NCBI RefSeq assembly: GCF_001704415.2
Contig: NC_030826.1
Span: forward strand, 58,733,362 to 58,797,361
Direction: 5' to 3'
Source of the DNA: Capra hircus
Taxonomy: Eukaryota; Chordata; Mammalia; Artiodactyla; Bovidae
DNA length: 64,000 nucleotides
Positions 12,033 through 23,109 of the stretch are shown here, piece after piece. Every line of letters begins with the position of its first letter. Position 1 is the first letter of the stretch. The translations under genes and the position numbers were made by a program. A model generated the notes under the pieces. That model was not told where the DNA came from. It searched no databases and saw only the letters and a list, made by a program, of their open reading frames with translations.

Positions 12033-12268
12033 CTGGTGAATCAGAATATATCTGCTTAGGGGCATCTTCCCACAGTCCACTGAGATGGATAACCCAGCGT
12101 TCCTTGTCAGAATAGTCTCCATAGCTTCGTCCCTTTCTATCAAAGACATAGGTTTGCATGCGAAGATGAAAGAGTACAGTTTCTTTCGTTGATAAAGGCT
12201 CAGCCCCTTCCCATGCCACCAGACTGTTGAGAAGCTTAATTCTCTCCTGGGTCTGGGTCTCTGTGTGA
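12033..12268 (-). CDS. Candidate internal coding exon of an unidentified gene
   Basis: This is the strongest host coding signal in the window. On the minus strand a C/T-rich tract (about 12272-12300) leads into a CAG acceptor, with AG at 12270-12269. The donor reads CCAG|GTGAAT, with GT at 12032-12031. The 236 bp between them are open in one frame. The exon enters after two bases of a codon and leaves after one base, giving 78 full codons. The peptide is protein-like: an amphipathic start (QERIKLLNSLVAWEG), then VLFHLRMQTYVFDRKGRSYG, then DKERWVIHLSGLW, ending near YSDSP. There is no start or stop codon, as expected for an internal exon. The frame would run only about 24 codons past the donor before a stop. 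I do not recognise the family and assign no function. Neighbouring exons are not visible here, so introns must be long or the rest lies outside. Alternatively it is the relic exon of a dead gene. Confidence 0.6.
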
Positions 12269-12411
12269 CTGTGAAGGGACGCAGTGGGGAAAAGGATGGG
12301 CTGCAGAGCTCTGCGGGAGCCAGGATGCTCGGGCTCCAGGATCCACCCTGTTCTTAGCTAGCTTCTGGATTATGTTTTCTGGACAGTATAACTCTCAGCA
12401 TATACTTACTG

Positions 12412-12413
<2 letters not shown>

Positions 12414-12458
<45 letters not shown>
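12414..12458. repeat. (TG)n microsatellite
   Basis: About 22 uninterrupted TG units lie directly beside the 3' end of the reverse-oriented Bov-tA at 12463-12671. This matches the known origin of many ruminant dinucleotide repeats from SINE tails. Confidence 0.97.
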
Positions 12459-12461
<3 letters not shown>

Positions 12462-12462
12462 T

Positions 12463-12671
12463 GCACACTCAGTTGCTGAATCATGTCTGACTCTTTGTGA
12501 CCCCCTGGACTGTAGCCCACTGGGCTCCGCTATCCATGGGATTCTCCAGGCAAGAATACTGGAGTGGGTTGCCGTGCCCTCCTCCGGGGGATCTTCCAGA
12601 CCTGGGGATCGAACTCACATCTCTTTCACTGGAAGGTGGATTCTTTACTACTGAGCCACAAGGGAAGCCCC
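12463..12671 (-). mobile_element. Bov-tA SINE
   Basis: Reversed tail 'actcagttgctgaatcatgt', body 'caagaatactggagtgggtt', and reversed head 'ctactgagccacaagggaag'. Its 3' tail is the adjoining TG microsatellite. Confidence 0.92.
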
Positions 12672-12682
12672 ACCTATACTCA

Positions 12683-13112
12683 TTCAGTTCAGCTCAGTCA
12701 CTCAGTTGTGTCTGACTCTTTGCAACCCCATGAACCGCAGCACGCCAGGCCTCCCTGTCCATCACCAACTCCCGGAGTTCACTCAGACTCACGTCCATCG
12801 AGTCCATGATGCCATCCAGCCAGCTCATCCTCTGTCGTCCCCTTCTCCTCCTGCCCCCAATCCCTCCCAGCATCAGAGTCTTTTCCAATGGGTCAACTCT
12901 TCACATGAGGTGGCCAAAGTACTGGCGTTTCAGCTTTAGCATCATTCCTTCCAAAGAAATCCCAGGGCTGATTTCCTTCAGAATGGAGTGGTTGGATCTC
13001 CTTGCAGTCCAAGGGACTCTCAAGAGTTTTCTCCAACACCACAGTCCAAAAGCATAAATTCTTCGGTGCTCGGCCTTCTTCACAGTCCAACTCTCACATC
13101 CATACACGATCA
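12683..13112 (-). mobile_element. BovB LINE 3' end with TSD
   Basis: Reversed tail 'ttcagttcagctcagtcact' leads into the reversed C-terminal BovB region, truncated near the 'tacgatcactat' point. A 9 bp target-site duplication, ctatactca, lies at 12674-12682 and 13113-13121. The arginine-rich C-terminal frame (12694-12888 on -) is intact over that segment only. Confidence 0.94.
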
Positions 13113-13372
13113 CTATACTCAAACAGGGTATTAATATTGGACTTCAAAATCGGACTTTTTCTAAAATTAAGGATTTGACAGATAAAGAATTTGGAGACCA
13201 CTACACTCTGAATTTTAAGATTTCTCCCAACTCTGAGATTCTTTGGTTCTATTTATTGCAATGGTAATTAATCTCAATGCTTGCTGTACACATAAATGTT
13301 TTTAGTTAGATATATAATCTGAAATATATTTTATGGGCTATTGTGATGACTTTTAATTTCTTCAAAGATGAA

Positions 13373-14060
13373 TTACAGGCATACCTGTAGTTACTGGACT
13401 TCCCAGGTGGCAGTAGTGGGAAAGAACCCACCGGCGGTTCAGGACTCAGTTTCGATCCCAGGGCCGGGAAGAGTCCCTGGAAGAGGGCACGGCAAACCAC
13501 GCTAGTATTCTTGGAGAACTGCATACACAGAGGAGCCTTGGTGGGCTACAGTCCACGGGGTTGCAAAGAGTAGGACATGGCTGAAGCAACGTACCACACG
13601 TGCACTTGTAGATACTACATTTTTGCAGACTATTGCAATGAAGTAAATGTCAAAATACAGCAAGTCACACAAATATCTTGGTTTCCCAGAGCATATAAGA
13701 GTGATGTTTACACTATTCCACAGTCTCTTAGGTGTCTGAAGCATTATGTCTTAAAAAAAAAAGACTGTACCTTAATTTTAAAATATTTTGTTGATAAAAA
13801 GTACTAGTCATCATCAGAGCCTTCAGCAAGTGGTAGCAGTAACATCAAAGATTGCAGATCTCCGTGACAAATGTAATAATAATGGAAAAGTTTGAAATAT
13901 TTGGAGAATTGTGAAATGTGGCACAGATATACAAAGTGAGCAAATGCTGTTGGGAAAATGGCACGAAGAAATTCACCTGCTGCAAGGTTGCCGCTAGCCT
14001 TCAATTTGTAACAAACAAAAAACTCGGCAAGGCGCGGTAAAGTGAAGCACACACAAAAAA
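13373..14060. mobile_element. Tigger1-type (pogo/mariner) DNA transposon remnant, split by a SINE
   Basis: The left end carries the terminal motif caggcatacct (13378-13388). After the SINE it resumes with 'agtcacacaaatatcttggt', 'gaagcattatgtctt' and 'gagccttcagcaag', and reaches the right-end segment with 'gttgggaaaatggca' and 'cttcaatttgtaacaaac'. The order fits the outer parts of Tigger1 with the transposase region missing, that is, a non-autonomous or deleted copy. No coding capacity remains. Confidence 0.7.
13397..13606 (+). mobile_element. Bov-tA SINE inserted into Tigger1 remnant
   Basis: Head 'ggacttcccaggtggcagta' and end 'gggttgcaaagagtaggaca'. The flanks tgtagttact (13386-13395) and tgtagatact (13607-13616) differ at one base and look like the target-site duplication within the older transposon. 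Confidence 0.85.
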
Positions 14061-14109
14061 TGATGTCTGCAGGTGGAGCACTTTCTCATTTTAACTTAAA
14101 AAAAAATTA

Positions 14110-14357
14110 TTCATTTTTGGATGTTCTGGGTCTCTGTTGCTGTGGGGCTTTTCTCTAGTTTTGGCGAGCAGGGTTGCCCTCCACTTGCAGAGCGTGGGCA
14201 TGTCATTGTGGTGGCTTCTCTTGTTGTGGAGCACAGATTCTAGGGTGCAGGCTTAGTTCCCCCTTGGCACGTGGAGTCTTTCCTGGATCGGGGATGAAAC
14301 CTGTGTCCCCTGTGTTGGCAGGCAGATTTCTAACCACTGGACCATCAGGGAAGCCCT
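14110..14357 (-). mobile_element. CHR-type tRNA-Glu SINE
   Basis: Reversed CHR body ('tctctgttgctgtggggctt', 'cttctcttgttgtggagcac') ends in the reversed tRNA-like head 'cactggaccatcagggaagc'. Confidence 0.82.
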
Positions 14358-14374
14358 CCTTTTAACTTTTACAT

Positions 14375-14495
14375 CTGCAATTCATAGACGGGGCTGACAA
14401 AACAGAGGAAATGTAATGTGACTGCCCAGGACCCCATGGTGAGTTCGATTAGTGCCAGCATTGGCATCTAACTTTTCTGACTTCTGGCTGAGTTT
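14375..14495 (-). mobile_element. MIR SINE, degenerate
   Basis: Weak match to reversed MIR order: 'acagaggaaatgtaatgtga', then 'ctgcccaggacccca', then 'tctaacttttctgact'. Confidence 0.4.
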
Positions 14496-14811
14496 TGATT
14501 CCACTAATTTACCTGGATGTTCGTTTGTGGTCCAGTGAGTCCAATCTGTTGTTGCTTACAATGGGAAGGATTTTGCTAACACTTGCAGAGCTCTGGGATG
14601 GGAAAGGCTATGCAGGTCTTTCAGGCCACCTCTGCCATCCATGCAGAAAGCGAAGCAGTGGCTCCTGACACAGGTCCCTTCTCTCCAAAGCCCATCATAA
14701 AGGCTTAGTGATGTGTTGATAATAAGAGCCAAGTGATCCTGGTAAGACTTGGTTTATAAATGTTGGATTTAGAAAGAGGGAAATTGAATAAAACCAGGCT
14801 GGTGGTGGTTT
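14496..14811. other. Single-copy sequence
   Basis: No gene or repeat recognised. Confidence 0.35.
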
Positions 14812-15012
14812 AATCACTAAGTCATGTCTGACTCTTGTGACCCCATGAAATGCAGCCCGACAGGCTCCTCTATAGATGAGATTTTCCAGGCAAGACTACT
14901 AGAGTGGGCTGCCACTTCCTCCTCCAGGGGGTCTTCCTGACCCAGGCACTGGACCTGGATCTCCTGCATTGGCAGGTGGATTATTTACCGACTGGGCCAC
15001 CAGGAAAGCCCA
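14812..15012 (-). mobile_element. Bov-tA SINE
   Basis: Reversed end 'actaagtcatgtctgactct' and reversed head 'gactgggccaccaggaaagc'. Its last bases form part of the target-site duplication of the Bov-A2 that landed beside it. Confidence 0.9.
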
Positions 15013-15018
15013 GACTAC

Positions 15019-15291
15019 CTGCCTGCCTGCTAAGTCACTTCAGTCGTGTCCGACTCTATGTGACCCCAGAGATGGCAGCCCACCAGGCTTCCCCATCCCT
15101 GGGATTCTCCAGGCAAGAACACTGGAGTGGGTTGCCATTTCCCTCTCCAATGCATAAAAGTGAAAAGTGAAAGTGAAGTCGCTCAGTCATGTCCGACTCT
15201 TAGCGACCTGTGGACTGCAGCCTACCAGGCTCCTCTGTCCATGGGATTTTCCAGGCAAGAGTACTGGAGCGGGGTGCCATTGCCTTCTCCG
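15019..15291 (-). mobile_element. Bov-A2 dimeric SINE with TSD
   Basis: Two reversed monomers are joined by the 'gcataaaagtgaaaagtgaa' linker. A 12 bp target-site duplication, agcccagactac, occurs at 15007-15018 and 15292-15303. The target overlaps the head of the neighbouring Bov-tA, so this copy is the younger of the two. Confidence 0.93.
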
Positions 15292-15303
15292 AGCCCAGAC
15301 TAC

Positions 15304-16013
15304 ATGGGACCAAAATATCAGCTGCATTTTGTCATACCTCTCAAGGATTTATCAGTGAAGGGACTCGAGACTTTAGTAGCTTGGCTGATTGATTAAGCTC
15401 TTTGCGTTTCCGTATGTCTTCCCTAGACCCATCAGGGTCATATTTGATCTCTTTCCACAGACCACAGCAGCAGAATGGGGCACGCTATTGGAGTGGGTTG
15501 GAGAGTGCCGAGGAAGCACTTCCTGAGCTCTGTCCCTGACTCTCCCTTCTTGTGCTGTTAGTGCGTCCCCAGGGGAAGTCTCTGGTGTGCTGTCCCCACT
15601 ACTTGCCATGGTGTGTCTTCCGTCCTGCTTGCTTCCCTCTCTGCAAAGTCCCTTCAGTGACATCTCTTGTTACCTCACGCCCTAGAATCTAGTAAATGTT
15701 GCCACCCAGTCTGACCCAGAATGTATGCTCTCGAGCTTGTCTAGCTCACATCCTGTGGACAACGTTCTCTGCTTTAGCTGCCCTAAATGTTTCGCAGTCT
15801 AAAATGGGGCATGTCCATCTAACCATCATTTAATCTCTGTTCTGTGTTACAGCTACAATGCAGTGATGTTTTGGCCTCTCAGTATCTTCCAGAGATGTTA
15901 TAAAACTATTATTTTTAATGTTTACTACCACTTTATTCAGTGTTACTCTTACCAGCTGTGAATCCCGGGAGTCAAGACCAACTGTGAAATTGTCATTTCC
16001 CTTCGGCATCTGG
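15304..16013. other. Single-copy sequence
   Basis: No gene or repeat recognised. The minus frame 15373-15663 lacks start context, splice sites or protein-like composition. Confidence 0.4.
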
Positions 16014-16228
16014 GCTTCCCAGATGCTGCTAGTGGTAAAGAATCTGCCTGCCAATGCAGGAGACACAAAGAGACACAGGTTCAATCCCTGGGTCGGGAAC
16101 ATCCCCTGGAGAAGGAAATGGCAACCCACTCCAGTAGTCTTGCCTGGAAAATTCCTTGGACTGAGGAGCCTGCTGGACTACAGTCCACGGGGTCACAAAG
16201 GGCTGGACACAACTGAGCACACACATTT
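16014..16228 (+). mobile_element. Bov-tA SINE
   Basis: Head 'gggcttcccagatgctgcta', box region 'ggttcaatccctgggtcggg' and end 'gggtcacaaagggctggaca'. Confidence 0.9.
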
Positions 16229-16384
16229 GACCCTAAACTTGACTTAACGCGAGTTTAATGGACCTCGACTCTCTTTCCTACAGAAGCGGCCAGAGTGCAC
16301 AATGTCCCACTGTCCCTTGCTTCACAAGCTGAGGCTCCCCACTGCATATAGAGTCTGCCCATGGTTTTACAAGGTTTCCACTGT

Positions 16385-16470
16385 AAATTTCCACGTAACC
16401 CCATGAAGCATTTTGTCCCCATCTGTAATAACGCCCATGTTGTTTACAGAGGCAGGGTAACCTGCAGAGT
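16385..16470 (-). mobile_element. MIR SINE fragment
   Basis: 'aaccccatgaagcattttgt' followed by 'gtttacagaggcagggtaac' follows reversed MIR order with many changes. Confidence 0.4.
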
Positions 16471-17404
16471 CCCTCACATTCAGCGCTACTGCAAGAATGG
16501 CTGCAGAAGCCATTCATGGCTGAGGTTCCCCAAGGAAAGAACGAGATACAACGCCTGCCCAGCTTCATCTTGGTGCCAGCGTACCCAGAGACTGTGTCTT
16601 TGAAATATCCCCGCCCAAGTAGTTAAAATAAATTAAGAGGTCTGCCTATTCCAGGAATGGTACCTAAAATGATGATTTTTTTTCTTCTTCACCTCCAGCG
16701 ATTATTTTTTCAAAAAGGTGCTTTTGAAAACCACCTTTTTGCTAACGAAATGCACAATCTGTCCAAAAACAAGCCTGTGGCTTAGCAGGTTGTTCTACTT
16801 GACTTTCCAGCTGAAAGTAAACAGGATGCTTTGCTTAATTTTCCCTATTTTTCTTCATTTACAGTCATGCCATACTGTCTCCTCCCTCATTGCCCAAGGC
16901 AAATTCAGATGGAGCCACATCCATGTGGTAATACCAAGGAAAAACCACCTCTCCTCCCTGAATTTTGAGTCTAGCACAAAAGTCCAAACAGAGAAAGAGT
17001 TAAAGAAGCATGCTTTATGGACCTTTACTTGTGAAAAGTTATAGAGCCAACAGTGACAACAGATTCCAGGAAAGTGGTTAAGCAGAAAGCATAGGTTATA
17101 GAGAGGTTTCAGTGTGAAATATCCAAAGTCCAGATGAGGCTGAGTGCCGCTTGAACATTGGTGGTTAGTGTTCACAAGAAAGAAAAACAGCACAGTCATG
17201 AGGTGGATTTCTGTGAATTATTACAGAAATTAAGTGACTTTTGACTTGATTATGAACATTAGCGTAGAAACATCTTATTATGACTGATCCTCAGTTAGTA
17301 TATGCTTGTGGAAATGCACACGGATAAGAGACTAGTGCTTTGCTAAGGTTACATGTATGATCATTGTCCTTTTTTTGAAAGTGTAACAAATAAACGTAAC
17401 AGAA
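16471..17404. other. Single-copy sequence
   Basis: No gene or repeat recognised. The antiparallel frames at 16718-17044 (+) and 16855-17199 (-) overlap and neither has splice-site support. Confidence 0.4.
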
Positions 17405-17455
17405 GAACCATGGGGTTGCAAAGAGTTGGACCTGACTTAGCGACTGAGCAACTAC
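17405..17455 (+). mobile_element. Bov-tA 3' end fragment
   Basis: Only the terminal BovB-derived block remains: 'catggggttgcaaagagttg' and 'gacttagcgactgagcaac'. Confidence 0.7.
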
Positions 17456-17525
17456 AGAAGTATAACTCAATATACGTCCTTAGCCATGTGACTTTTTTTA
17501 TTGGTTATTAAGCTTCTCATGTATG

Positions 17526-17722
17526 GGGCTTTCCTGGTGGTTCAGTGGTAAGGAATCTCCCTGCCAGTGCAGGAGATGGATTGGGAAGATCCCCTGGAGT
17601 AGGGAACGGCTACCCACTCCAGTAGACTTACCTGGAGAATTCCATGGACCAAAAAGCCTCGCGGGCTACAGTCCATGGGGTCACAGAGTTGAACAGGACT
17701 GAGCGACTACACTCAACACTTT
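17526..17722 (+). mobile_element. Bov-tA SINE
   Basis: Head 'ggctttcctggtggttcagt' through to 'catggggtcacagagttgaa'. The box-B region is shortened (the usual 'gttcgatccctgg' part is absent), so the head carries a small internal deletion. Confidence 0.88.
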
Positions 17723-17869
17723 GAAGCTTTTCACATACACATAAAATTCACTACTGATAAACAATTATAATGTACTGTTTCTTAAACAGTGTAGTGAGAG
17801 AACGGGTCATTGCTGTATGGACTCTTTATACCCTGAAAATATTCTATAGGTACCATTCTGTCTACTCTG

Positions 17870-18058
17870 CCTAATATTTACTGTCAATCGATAGCACAGG
17901 GAACTCTGCTTAATGTTATGAGACAGACTGGATGGGAGGGCAGTTTGGGGGAGAATGGATACATGTAGATGTATGGCTGAGTCCCTTTGCTGTCCACCTG
18001 AAACATTCACAACATTGTTAATCAGTTATACTCCAATCCAAAATGAAGGTTTTTTAAA
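17870..18058 (+). mobile_element. L1 3' end fragment
   Basis: 'gatagcacagggaactctgc', 'gggggagaatggatacatgt', 'tccctttgctgtccacctga' and 'gttatactccaat' are the ordered landmarks of artiodactyl L1 3' UTRs. Confidence 0.85.
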
Positions 18059-20173
18059 AATCAATCATAAAACAAACCAGAATAATGATGTCAATGCCTA
18101 TAAGCTGTCTCTGTTTCTCTAACTGTAATTTGTGTTGTTCTTTCATCCTGCTCTTCACTTAACTCATACCATGTGACTTCTTTTTTCCAGAGGCAGGGAT
18201 TAAGCTGTCAGTGCAGATATCATTTTAGAGTTTCATGTCCTGGTGTGACCCCTGTTTGAATATGACCAATATGATAGCTTTCTATCTTAACTCTACTGCT
18301 AATTTCACCTCAGATGAATATCTAGAGATTTGTCTATAATATAATATGTTAAAATTTACCAAAAAAAAGTTTTGTGTTTTTTTTTGGTATGGACCTGCTA
18401 ACAAAAACCAAAAAGATTTTGTTTTAAATCCCTGTCTTAAGCTAAGCCTCTTGTTTGTCTGTTTGGAAAACATATATATATATATAATGGAACTTAATAG
18501 AGAAGTTGTGTAGATAGCTATGCTGTGTTCAAATCCAGCTATACCCAAATGCAATTCTAAAGACACTGAACTTACATAGAGGCTGTGTTTCAGATGTCAT
18601 TAAGAACATTAGTCATCAGAAATGATGGTTTCACATTTAAAGTTTTGTGTCCGGAGGATTCCTCTGCATTAAATAAGCTCTGGGTGAAAATTGAGTAAGC
18701 TAATAATTTGAATCAATTCAAATGAAAAAAAAAAGCAAAGTACCTTGATTATTTCAACTGGATCAAGCTGTAGGGTTAGAGGTCAAGTCCATATCCTCAC
18801 CTTTTTCCATAATGCTTCTAGGTGGCCGGCTAAATCCAAAAAATGTGTCTGGTTTCTCATAATGCTTTAGGCATCAAGATCTGGGCAGATTAATTTTCAT
18901 TCATGAAATGTTTCATTCAGGTGTTCAAGAATAGTGCAGGAAAAATACATGAAAACTTAATATGTGTTTGTGTCGAGTCGTTTTACCATCCATAACCAGG
19001 ATTTACTGGAAAGTTAGAAAGATAAACTATAAAATTGCTTATGTTCTTTACAAAAATATGCTATCCATATTTAGCAGCCCTGATCATGTAGTAAGATGAA
19101 TGTATACCTTTCTGCTTCTTCTATCATAAACAGTTGGAAACCTCCACATCACCTTTAGGTACATAGAAGTTTAACTTAAATATAACGCACATTTCAGTTT
19201 TAAGTATAAGTACAGTTATAGCTATAAGTATAAGGAAAATTTTTTATTGTTGTCTTTTAATTGCCACCTGCAATGACCTGTTTTCTCTTGTGGTATTTCA
19301 TATCATTTCCAAGCCAGGTTACCTTCTTGTGATGTATGTTTTCTGGCTGAACTTTCTTTCAACTAGGGGAGAGGTTTCACTCTTATATAATAATCCATCT
19401 CTGAATTCATGTCCCCAAGAAAGTGAAATTTTAAATATTTGTTGCTATTGTTATTTTTTACACCAGGGAAAAATCAAAACTCTCAGATTTGAGCAAAGGG
19501 GGAATTTATAATTAATAGTAGTAATTATTAGTAGCAATATTTTTATTTTAAAAAGTATTATTTATTAATATTAGCATTAACACATATTTATTGAGCCCTT
19601 ATTGTGTGGACTGAAAGAGGATGTCTACATGGTCATAAGAAAAATAGGAAATGCAAGGATTCCCTTAGAGACAGGAAACCTTGAATTTCAACCATGAAAA
19701 CATGACATGTGAATAACTGTCATGGAAAATGGCTCCATACGCATGCCTGTAGGCTGAGCCATCCATCACGCCTTGAGAGATCATTCCAACAGCTTTGTTG
19801 ATTTCACTGGTGTTTGACTAGGTTTTCACGGAGCTGCTTTAGAGTGTCGGTGTGTGATGTAACTGCACGTTTGTCTTTGAAGGTGTCCAGGAGATGTGTG
19901 CTCTCAGGACATTTTGCACACAACTGCTGTCATGAGTCCTGGCACCTACTCTGGAGGCAGCTGTTGAATCCAAATCCAAATGATATTATTTCCCTGACTG
20001 TTAATAGAATAGGGTATGAAAGCTGTGTGCATGGATTTCATGTCACTTGCTCATCTCCAGCTCCTGGAATAGAGCTTAGCATGCAAGATGTCTTTAAAAC
20101 AGTCACAGGCTCTTATTTCTTTGTCTTTTTCTTAATTTTTTCCCTTATTTCTTTTAAAGATGGAAAAAAGGAT
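18059..20173. other. Single-copy, AT-rich block
   Basis: No gene recognised over 2.1 kb. It contains a short (AT)n tract near 18474-18486 and a faint MIR/L2-like run ('cacatatttattgagccctt', 19580-19600). The 282-codon plus frame starting at 19814 is a chance join of this unique DNA to antisense BovB. Confidence 0.5.
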
Positions 20174-20184
20174 GCTGAATTATT

Positions 20185-20649
20185 CAGTTCAGTTCAGTTC
20201 AATCGCTCAGTCGTGTCCGACTGTTTGCGACCCCATGAATCACACAGCACGCCAGGCCTCCCTGTCCATCACCAACTCCCGGAATTCACTCAGATTCATG
20301 TCCATCGAGTCGGTGATGCCATCCAGCCGGTGATGCCATCCAGCCATCTCATCCTGGGTCGTCCCGTTCTCCTCCTACCCTCAATCCCTCCCAGCATCAG
20401 AGTCTTTTCCAATAAGTCAACTCTTTACATGAGGTGGCCAAAGTACTGGAGTTTCAGCTTCAGCATCAGTCCTTTCAAAGAACACCCAGGGCTGATCTCC
20501 TTTAGAATGGACTGGTTGGATCTCCTTGCAGTCCAAGGGACTCTCAAGAGTCTTCTCCAACAACACAGTTCAAAAGCATCAATTCTTTGGCGTTCAGCTT
20601 TCTTCACAGTCCAGCTCTCACATCCATACATGACCACTGGAAAAAAACA
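20185..20649 (-). mobile_element. BovB LINE 3' end with internal duplication
   Basis: Reversed tail 'ttcagttcagttcagttcaa' to the reversed 'tgaccactggaaaaa' point. Near-perfect flanks gctgaattatt (20174-20184) and gcttaattatt (20650-20660) suggest the target-site duplication. A 17 bp tandem duplication (cggtgatgccatccagc, 20311-20344) sits inside and is absent from sibling copies. Confidence 0.92.
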
Positions 20650-20726
20650 GCTTAATTATTAAGAACTATTAAGTCAGAAGGAAAAATAATTGGCCATTCA
20701 TTTAAAAGAGAGTGAAAGTTAAAATG

Positions 20727-20928
20727 GTAGTCACTCAGTTGTGTCCAGTTCTTTGCAACCTCTTTGGACTGTAGCCCGCCAGGCTCCTCTCCATGGGATT
20801 CTCCAAGCAAGAATACTGGAGTGGGTTGCCATGCCCTCCGCCAGGGGATCTTCCTCACTCAAGGACTGAACTCGGCTCTCTCACACTGCAGGCAGATACT
20901 TTACTGTCTGAGCCACCAGGGACGCCCT
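20727..20928 (-). mobile_element. Bov-tA SINE
   Basis: Reversed 3' block 'cactcagttgtgtccagttc' and reversed head 'tgtctgagccaccagggacg'. Confidence 0.9.
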
Positions 20929-22679
20929 TAAAAGAGAATACCTTGTTTAAAATGTAAGGTGATACAGAGCCACCTGAGAAAATACAGGAGCCAGAATCTG
21001 GATTTAAGGATGACTTTCGCTAGAAGTTCATGCATATCCTCTTATTTCAGATACAAAACAACCTTTGGCTAAATAAGTCTTCATTTCTTCGTGATCTCCT
21101 ATTTAATTTTGTTCTCTAAAAAACCACTGGGCATTATACCAATGACTAGACTTCAAAGTACTCAATCCAAAAATAGGATAGAAGCTTCGTCACAGTCTTT
21201 CTCTGAATGAAAAATTGAAATGTGAGCCATCACTCTATCTGAGAGCCAGACGGGGAAGTGTCCCACGGGAACTCATCTGTCGCCTCCAACCCCCTGGCCG
21301 CGGGCTTTCCCCCTCTCAGCCCGAATGTGAGACGTGTTGTCTCTGCATCTGACTCACTCCATCCGTCTGGGTACCGCAGCCGACTTCCCAAATCATCCAC
21401 AGCACTGGCCAGCCATCCTGTACACAGCGCTGCTACGGTGATGCTCACTCCGCTCGATGCCCTATCCCTGTCTCGGGGCAGTGAGAGTTTTTAGGTTTTA
21501 GGTTCCGCATTTCTCGTGACAGTGGTGCTGGGAATGTGATACCACTGGCTCCTGAACCAGCCCAGCTCTGCAGGAAGCGCTGAATTCTCCGACACCGGCC
21601 TGCTGATGGCCAAACCCGCACAAAGGGGATCCTCTGCTTTGAAAGTCGCGGTGCAGGCCAGCCGGCAGTTTTTTGTCAGTCAGTCTAATCATTTAATCAC
21701 TTCTTTGTATCTGAACCTGGGGGGGAAGGAAAAAAGTAGCAGCCAGGAAATTACAGAGGACGTGGTTATCGGGAGATAAAGCCTGAGGAGGTGAGGCACA
21801 CCTGTGTGATTCTGTTTTCTCCCCCGGGGAGTGACTCAGGCAGAAGAAGGCTGTTTCCTTCACCCCTATCGCATTTTCACGCCGCATCCATGTCCTGATA
21901 AGGGTGCCCTGCACCCTGACCGTGGTCCGCAAGGGGAAGGGGCATGGAGCACAGGCAACCAGAGGCTGTTAGGACTCTGCTTCCCTGGCAGGGGTTCATG
22001 GAGACCAGCTGATTGCAGGAGCAGCATCGGCCGAGGATGAGGGCCCTGTCTGGGTGCTTGGGGTTCACCCCTGCAGGCACAGCCACCGCGCTTGGGCAGG
22101 CCACCCTGGGCAACGCTGAGGGGACAGGGCCCTCTCTCAGTGGCTGGGTGGGTGCATGTGAAATCACCACATAACAGGAAAGACAAGAGCGTCTTTATTT
22201 CCTTTGGGTCCAAACCTGTTTTGCCTACGAGCCTTTGGTCACGAACAGCTTTTCTGCCAGGTGAAATGGGGTGTTTACAGGCATGGAAAAAAAATGTAAA
22301 AAGAAGACGAAATGTTTTATTTCCCCTCTCCACACTAAACGCATTTCATTACAAGCCGACTTCTCAGGCTGTATGCCAGAAATCTCACATATGAAGGAAA
22401 ACTAGTTAAAACAAAACCAATCCCACCCATTTTGATTTCAGTGTGGAAAAACTCTTTCCACGTGGGTCATTTATTAAAAAAAAAAAAGACGTGCAGAGCC
22501 CCGCCAAGAACCTGCTGTGGACTGTGGGCTTGGGGAGTCTCGCCCATTGCCCTCTTCCTAGAGAGAAGGCGACACTCTGTCCAGAGGTGGTCTGTATGCA
22601 CATAGATGGTGGCCGTCTATGGATGTGTGCTCACATCTGAAATAGGCCTGCACAAAATCACAAACCGGCCACACAATAG
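20929..22679. other. Single-copy block, moderately GC-rich
   Basis: No repeat or exon is recognised over 1.75 kb. GC and CpG rise at 21240-21700 and 21800-22130. Frames there occur in several overlapping phases (for example 21866-22333 on -), as expected from GC-rich chance frames. It could hold regulatory DNA, but nothing in the sequence proves it. Confidence 0.45.
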
Positions 22680-22818
22680 AAGAACAAAGGCAATGGCACC
22701 CCACTCCAGCACTCTTGCCTGGAAAATCCCATGGACGGAGGAGCCTGGTCGGCTGCAGTCCATGGGGTCGCACAGAGTCAGACACGACTGATGCGACTTA
22801 GCAGCAGCAGCAGCAGCA
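22680..22818 (+). mobile_element. Bov-A monomer SINE with (AGC)n tail
   Basis: A single BovB-derived monomer, 'ggcaatggcaccccactcca' to 'gcacagagtcagacacgact', ends in a run of six AGC/CAG units. Confidence 0.9.
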
Positions 22819-23109
22819 GGGAAACATGTATCCTTTCATGAAGTGCGGCGTTCCATCATTTTTGAATCCTCTTATGCCTGGTTTGGCTGGAGATGGAGGT
22901 TTGAAATGCAAGTAAGTTCCAGGTAGACTTTTAAAAATGAAAATATTTTGTCTGGGAGAAGTGGAGGGTCTTAGAAGATGATTTCTGAGTAAGTATCGGG
23001 ACACATGTTAATCCAAGGAATGTTGAGGGGATAGAACCTTCAGGGTGGGAGAAATATAAATCGGTCTTCTAGTGAAAGCGTGATGTTTCCAGCTCAGTGG
23101 CGAGTGTGT
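22819..23109. other. Single-copy sequence
   Basis: Nothing recognised. Confidence 0.3.

Noticed and set aside
19814..20662. 282-codon plus-strand frame
   Set aside because: Its second half is antisense BovB and its first half is unique DNA without splice or domain support. Antisense BovB regularly gives long false frames (compare 23636-24190).
21866..22333. 155-codon minus frame in GC-rich DNA
   Set aside because: Overlaps other frames on both strands, has no domain-like pattern and no splice sites; GC-rich DNA has few stops.
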